Assembly (NCBI GenBank): GCA_017308375.1
Contig: JAFKEW010000053.1
Coordinates: 40,291-104,290 of the forward strand
Reading direction: 5' to 3'
Length of the DNA: 64,000 nt
Source: Alphaproteobacteria bacterium
Lineage (GTDB): Bacteria > Pseudomonadota > Alphaproteobacteria > Micropepsales > Micropepsaceae
Below are positions 59,833 through 64,000 of the stretch, in pieces. The notes under the pieces are model-generated. The model did not search any database. It was not told where the DNA came from and saw nothing but the letters and a program-made list of their open reading frames with translations. Both the position numbers and the translations under genes were made by a program. Position 1 is the first letter of the stretch. Each line of letters starts with the position of its first letter.

Positions 59833-60723
59833 TCAGACGCTGCGTTTGGCCCTGTCTTTCTCGTTGGCGGATTTCACTTCGTTGCGGATTTTCTCCCAAT
59901 CCGCATCGCCCAGTTGCGACAGTTGGGCGAAATTGCCGCCGGAGGCCAGATGCAAGGCGCCATCGATCGCAATGGTCTGCCCGGTCAGGTAATCGCAGCC
60001 ATCGCCCATCAGGAACACGGCCAGATTGGCCAGCTCGTGCATCTCGCCATTGCGGCCCATCGGAATGCCGCTGCGGCTTTCGCCCCGATTGGCCGATTGC
60101 GGGGAGAGGCGTTCCCACGCGCCCTTGGTGGGGAAGGGGCCCGGCGCAATCGCATTCAGGCGGATGCCATGCGGCCCCCATTCGGTGGCGAGCGATTTGG
60201 TCATCACGTTCAGGCCCGCTTTCGACATGGCGGAGGGTACGGTGAACGGCCCGCCGTTCCACACCCAGGTGGTGAGGATGGAGATCACGCTGCCCTTGTT
60301 GCCGCCCTCGATCCAGCGTTTGCCGCAAGCCAGCGTGACATAGAAGCTGCCGCGGAAGACGATATCGGCAATCGCATTGAAGCCGCGCGGTGACAGATCT
60401 TTCGTGCGGCTGATGAAATTGCCCGCTGCGTTGTTGACCAGCCCGGTCAGCGCGCCGCCATCGGCCCAGATCTGCGCCACCATATCGTCGACCGCTTCGG
60501 CCACGCGAATGTCGCAGGCAATCCCCTTCACCTTCGCGCCGGTCTCGCCGGAAATCCGTTTTGCGGTTTCGTCCAGCACGCCGGCGCGGCGGCCGCAGAT
60601 GTAAACCGTGGCGCCCAGTTGGGCATAAGCCTCGCTCATCACCTCGCCCAATCCGGTGCCGCCGCCGGTCACCAGAATGCGTTTGCCCTTCAACAGCCCG
60701 TCGCGGAACATCAGATCGCCCAT
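59833..60723 (-). CDS. SDR, 2,4-dienoyl-CoA-reductase-like
   Basis: A 296-residue SDR: GKRILVTGGGTGLGEVMSEAYAQLGATVYICGRR (basic residues after strand 2 point to NADP), LVNNAAGNFISRTKDLSPRGFNAIADIVFRGSFYV, and PSAMSKAGLNVMTKSLATEWGPHGIRLNAIAPGPFPTKGAWERL. The NAAGNF segment, the lysine in SAMSKAG in place of the usual YxxxK, and the PGP loop are features of the peroxisomal/bacterial 2,4-dienoyl-CoA reductase branch. AGGAGGAATTCC before the ATG is a perfect ribosome-binding site and fixes the start at 60723. It fits fatty-acid or aromatic CoA-ester degradation. Confidence 0.85.
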   Translation of the reverse strand: MGDLMFRDGLLKGKRILVTGGGTGLGEVMSEAYAQLGATVYICGRRAGVLDETAKRISGETGAKVKGIACDIRVAEAVDDMVAQIWADGGALTGLVNNAAGNFISRTKDLSPRGFNAIADIVFRGSFYVTLACGKRWIEGGNKGSVISILTTWVWNGGPFTVPSAMSKAGLNVMTKSLATEWGPHGIRLNAIAPGPFPTKGAWERLSPQSANRGESRSGIPMGRNGEMHELANLAVFLMGDGCDYLTGQTIAIDGALHLASGGNFAQLSQLGDADWEKIRNEVKSANEKDRAKRSV

Positions 60724-60823
60724 GGAATTCCTCCTCGATTTTTTCCCGGTGCAGTAGGGCACGGGCCGCGCCAAAGCGAAAGGGGGTTTCCGTTTTGTTC
60801 GTTTGCCCCCTATCGTGCGCGGC

Positions 60824-63301
60824 ATGAACCTCGCCCCGCGCCAACCGCCACCCCTGCCGGAGCCCTTTGCGGCCTGGTTTGCCGGCCGTGGCTGGGCGCC
60901 AAGGCCGCATCAATTGCAATTGCTGGCGCACGCGCGGGCCGGAAAATCAGCCTTGCTTGTGGCGCCGACCGGCGGCGGCAAAACCCTGGCCGGATTTATG
61001 CCCAGCCTGATCGAACTGGCCGCGATGGGCGCGGCGAAACGTCCGGCGGCGCTCCACACCCTTTATATCTCGCCGTTGAAGGCATTGGCGGTGGATGTGG
61101 CGCGCAATCTGGAACAGCCCGCTGCGGAGATGGCGCTTCCCATCCGCATCGAAACCCGCACCGGCGATACGCCGCCGTCGCGGCGTCAGCGCCAGAAATA
61201 CCATCCGCCGGATATTCTGCTGACCACGCCGGAACAATTGTCGCTGTTGTTGTCGGCGCCTGATGCATCACGGTTTTTCGGATCGGTGCGCGCGGTCGTG
61301 CTGGATGAATTGCACGCGCTTTACAATTCCAAGCGCGGCGATCTTCTGGCGCTGGCCCTGTCGCGGCTGGAAGCGATCGCACCCGGCCATCGCCGCATCG
61401 GGCTTTCGGCCACCGTGAACGATCCCGCGCCGTTGCGCCGCTTTCTGGTGCCGCAACAGCCGGGCGAAAATGCCATGGCCGATCTGGTGCTGGGGCAGGG
61501 CGGTGCGCGGCCGGAGATTTCGGTGCTCGCCTCCGACGCCTATGTGCCGTGGGCCGGGCATCTCGCGCGCCATTCGATGGCGGATGTGATGGCCGCGATC
61601 GGCGAGTCAAAGACCGCGCTGGTCTTCGTCAACACAAGGGCACAGGCGGAGCGGACTTTTCAGGAACTGTGGCGTATCAATGATGATCATCTGCCGATCG
61701 CGCTGCATCATGGCTCGCTGGTGCAGGAACAGCGGCGCAAGGTGGAAGCCGCAATGGCGCGTGGTGTGTTGCGCGCGGTGGTCTGTACCTCCACCCTCGA
61801 TCTCGGCATCGATTGGGGCGCGGTGGATCGTGTCATCTGCATCGGTGCGCCGAAAGGGGCCGCGCGTCTGGTACAGCGCATCGGCCGCGCCAATCACCGG
61901 CTGGATGAACCGTCCCGCGCGCTGCTGGTGCCCGCCAACCGTTTTGAGGTGCTGGAGTGTGAGGCCGCCCGCGACGCGGTGCTGGCGGGCGAACTGGATG
62001 GCGAACGCCTGCGCCCCGGCGGTCTTGATGTGCTCACCCAGCATATTCTGGGTGTGGCCTGTTCGGCGCCGTTCGATGCCGATGCGCTTTATGCCGAAAT
62101 CATCACCGCGTCGCCCTATGCGGCCCTGTCGCGCAAGGATTTCGACGATGCGGTGAACTTTGTCGCCACCGGCGGTTATGCGCTGGCGCGTTATGACCGT
62201 TATGCCCGTTTGCGCAAAACCTCTGATGGTTTGTGGCGTATTGCGCATCCTCGTGTCGCCCGGCAGTACCGCCTGAATGCGGGTGTGATCGTCGAAGACC
62301 CGATGCTGGATATACGCCTTCTGGGGAAGGGAAAGCCGGTGGGGGCGGGCGGGCGCATGCTCGGCCGCGTGGAGGAGTATTTTCTCGAAGGCCTCACCCC
62401 TGGCGACACCTTCGTCTTTTCCGGCGACGTGCTGCGCTTTGAGGGTATTCGCGACAATGCTGCCTTCGTCAGCCGCACCAATGATCCGGAGGCGCAGATT
62501 CCCTCCTACAATGGCGGCAAGTTTCCGCTTTCCACCTTTCTTGCGGGCCGTGTGCGCGAAATGCTGGCGCATCCGGAGAAATGGGGCCTGCTGCCCGATC
62601 CGGTTGGTGAATGGCTGCGCATCCAGCAATGGCGCAGTGTATTGCCGGGGCCGAACGATCTGCTGGTGGAAACCTTTCCGCGTTCCACAAAATTCTATCT
62701 CGTCTGTTACCCGTTCGAGGGGCGGCTTGCGCATCAAACGCTTGGCATGCTGCTGACCCGCCGCTTGGAACGTTTGCGTCTCCGGCCGATGGGCTTTGTC
62801 GCCAACGAATATGCGCTTGCCGTGTGGGCCTTGCGCGATATGGCGGGCACAGACATGAACAGGCTGTTCGACGAAGACATGCTGGGTGACGATCTGGATG
62901 CCTGGCTTGCGGAATCGGCGCTTTACAAGCGCACCTTCCGCAATTGCGCCATTATTGCCGGGCTGATTGAACGCCGCGCGCCGGGGCAGGAGAAAACCGG
63001 GCGCCAGGTCACCTTTTCCTCCGACCTGATTTATGACGTGCTGCGCGAGCATGAGCCGGATCATCTGCTGTTGCGCGCAACCTATGCCGATGCGGCGGCC
63101 GGATTGCTGGATGTGGTGCGGTTGTCGGACATGCTGAAACGGGTGAAAGGGAACATTGTGCGGCGTAATCTTGATCGTGTCTCGCCGCTGGCGGTTCCGG
63201 CCCTGCTTGAGATCAGCAAGGAAATGGTCGCCGGCGAAGCAGGAGAGGATATCCTGCGCGAGACCGAGGAATCACTTGTCCGGGATGCCATGCGTGTTTG
63301 A
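60824..63301 (+). CDS. Ligase-associated DNA damage response DEXH helicase (Lhr-like)
   Basis: An 825-residue superfamily 2 helicase of the Lhr type found next to bacterial ATP-dependent DNA ligase repair genes. Walker A APTGGGKT is at 47-54; LYISPLKALAVDVARNL, the DEXH box VVLDELHALYNSKRGD, SATVNDPAPLRRFL, VVCTSTLDLGIDWGAVDRVICIGAPKG and motif VI RLVQRIGRANHR follow in order. The C-terminal half carries the Lhr core extension. ATG 60824 is preferred over 60803 by protein start. It overlaps pdeM by 17 bases. The usual partners, an ATP-dependent ligase and an exonuclease, would lie outside the window. Confidence 0.92.
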   Translation: MNLAPRQPPPLPEPFAAWFAGRGWAPRPHQLQLLAHARAGKSALLVAPTGGGKTLAGFMPSLIELAAMGAAKRPAALHTLYISPLKALAVDVARNLEQPAAEMALPIRIETRTGDTPPSRRQRQKYHPPDILLTTPEQLSLLLSAPDASRFFGSVRAVVLDELHALYNSKRGDLLALALSRLEAIAPGHRRIGLSATVNDPAPLRRFLVPQQPGENAMADLVLGQGGARPEISVLASDAYVPWAGHLARHSMADVMAAIGESKTALVFVNTRAQAERTFQELWRINDDHLPIALHHGSLVQEQRRKVEAAMARGVLRAVVCTSTLDLGIDWGAVDRVICIGAPKGAARLVQRIGRANHRLDEPSRALLVPANRFEVLECEAARDAVLAGELDGERLRPGGLDVLTQHILGVACSAPFDADALYAEIITASPYAALSRKDFDDAVNFVATGGYALARYDRYARLRKTSDGLWRIAHPRVARQYRLNAGVIVEDPMLDIRLLGKGKPVGAGGRMLGRVEEYFLEGLTPGDTFVFSGDVLRFEGIRDNAAFVSRTNDPEAQIPSYNGGKFPLSTFLAGRVREMLAHPEKWGLLPDPVGEWLRIQQWRSVLPGPNDLLVETFPRSTKFYLVCYPFEGRLAHQTLGMLLTRRLERLRLRPMGFVANEYALAVWALRDMAGTDMNRLFDEDMLGDDLDAWLAESALYKRTFRNCAIIAGLIERRAPGQEKTGRQVTFSSDLIYDVLREHEPDHLLLRATYADAAAGLLDVVRLSDMLKRVKGNIVRRNLDRVSPLAVPALLEISKEMVAGEAGEDILRETEESLVRDAMRV

Positions 63302-64000
63302 AACGACATCCATCGTGGTCAATGGCGAAACGCTGCTGCTGGACACGGCTGGGGCGCTTTACTGGCCTTCGCGCGAGGCGCTCATCCTGGCCGATCTGCA
63401 TTTCGAGAAGGGCTCGTCTTTCGCGCGCCGCGGCATCATGTTGCCGCCCTACGATACGCACGCAACGCTGAACCGGATTGTGCGTCTGTTCAAAACCTAT
63501 GGCCCAAAGCGCATCATCGCGTTGGGTGATTCCTTTCACGATGGCGAGGGGCCCGCCCGGCTCGATGGCCATGCGCGCGATCAATTGGCGGCGCTGGCGA
63601 AAGCCGCGGAATGGTTCTGGATCGAAGGCAATCACGATCCGGAAATTCCGCTTTGGCTTGGCGGCTATGCGGCGGCCGAAATCGCCGTCGGCAATCTTGT
63701 CTTCCGGCACGAACCGGCCATCGGTGCAGAGGCTGGCGAGATTGCAGGCCACCTTCACCCTTGCGCCAGTGTTTCGCGCCACGGGCGCACTTTGCGGCGG
63801 CGCTGTTTTGTGGCCGATGGCTATCGCGTGGTGATGCCGTCTTTCGGGGCGTTCACTGGCGGGCTCAATGTGCGCGATGCCGCGTTCCAGCGCCTGTTCC
63901 CGCAGGACTGGCTTGCCTATGCGCTTGGCGGGCGGCGGGTTTATGCGGTGTCGGGAAGCGTTCAGGCATTGCGGCGGAAGAAGAATGAAGAGGCCCAGCC
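63285..64000 (+). CDS. pdeM: Ligase-associated DNA damage response endonuclease PdeM (partial)
   Basis: A metallophosphoesterase nuclease truncated by the right edge; 238 codons are present, close to full length. The frame begins MPCVFETTSIVVNGETLLLD inside the end of the helicase gene. The metal motifs are in order: LILADLHFEKGSSFARRG, IIALGDSFHDGEGPARL, WIEGNHDPEIPLWLG and GEIAGHLHPCASVSRHGR. PdeM proteins accompany the Lhr-like helicase in DNA-ligase-associated repair operons. The 17-base overlap with the helicase implies translational coupling. Confidence 0.92.
   Translation, partial: MPCVFETTSIVVNGETLLLDTAGALYWPSREALILADLHFEKGSSFARRGIMLPPYDTHATLNRIVRLFKTYGPKRIIALGDSFHDGEGPARLDGHARDQLAALAKAAEWFWIEGNHDPEIPLWLGGYAAAEIAVGNLVFRHEPAIGAEAGEIAGHLHPCASVSRHGRTLRRRCFVADGYRVVMPSFGAFTGGLNVRDAAFQRLFPQDWLAYALGGRRVYAVSGSVQALRRKKNEEAQ

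Noticed and set aside
1..64000. Prophage, insertion sequence, CRISPR array, tRNA or rRNA.
   Set aside because: No transposase, integrase or phage structural motif, no spaced direct repeats and no clover-leaf or rRNA-like stretch was recognised on either strand, although tRNAs could be missed by eye.

Overview
The window is a GC-rich stretch of chromosome, densely packed and free of visible phage or insertion sequences. It most likely comes from an alphaproteobacterium. The pointers are an HWE-type sensor kinase, three large TonB-dependent receptors, an Lhr-type helicase next to a PdeM nuclease, CaiB-type CoA-transferases, and LacI sites built on TGACA half-sites. Order or genus cannot be fixed from sequence reading alone; Sphingomonadales, Caulobacterales or Micropepsales would all fit. 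I saw no rRNA, tRNA or CRISPR array.

Layout. (1) 1-9.6 kb: a sugar locus. It has a sugar MFS transporter (cut by the window edge), glucokinase, a LacI regulator, a Tat-exported sulfatase, a TonB receptor, a periplasmic GH3 glycosidase and a formylglycine-generating enzyme (FGE) that would activate the sulfatase. Three near-identical palindromes (TGACARCGYTRTCW) lie before glk, the sulfatase and the receptor operon, so the locus reads as one LacI regulon for a sulfated glucoside or glucan. (2) 9.7-22.3 kb: mixed genes. They are a 1086-residue coiled-coil/SH3 membrane protein, a thiolase, a luciferase-like monooxygenase with a hydrolase, an orphan HWE kinase, a D-aminoacylase-type amidohydrolase with a TauD-type dioxygenase, and copC-copD. 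(3) 22.3-26.7 kb: a complete homogentisate (tyrosine) operon hppD-hmgA-fahA-maiA-marR with a MarR-type palindrome in its promoter. (4) 26.7-29.4 kb: lutABC for L-lactate oxidation, on the opposite strand.

(5) 29.6-52.5 kb is the most interesting part: a catabolic supercluster. It holds an acyl-CoA ligase, a GPH-type transporter, two paralogous TonB receptors, an ACMSD-like amidohydrolase, a Gfo/Idh oxidoreductase, a CoA-transferase, a ThDP enzyme, a luciferase-like monooxygenase, a six-gene P450 operon (ketosteroid-dehydrogenase-like flavoprotein, hydrolase, SDR, 3Fe-4S ferredoxin, P450 and a broken alcohol dehydrogenase), a GntR regulator and another SDR. Seven extremely AT-rich elements sit in the promoter regions that serve all nine apparent transcription units. 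Six of them align on a core close to ATAGTTATATAATTATA. I propose that this is one undescribed regulon, probably controlled by the GntR protein, for uptake and oxidation of a hydrophobic organic compound whose identity is not visible from the sequence.

(6) 52.5-60.8 kb: an epoxide hydrolase, an FAD monooxygenase, a DUF423 membrane protein and an M20 hydrolase in one minus-strand operon. Divergent from it is a hydrolase/glutaryl-CoA dehydrogenase/CoA-transferase operon, followed by a dienoyl-CoA-reductase-like SDR. (7) 60.8-64 kb: a ligase-associated DNA-repair pair, an Lhr-like helicase and the PdeM nuclease, the latter running off the window.
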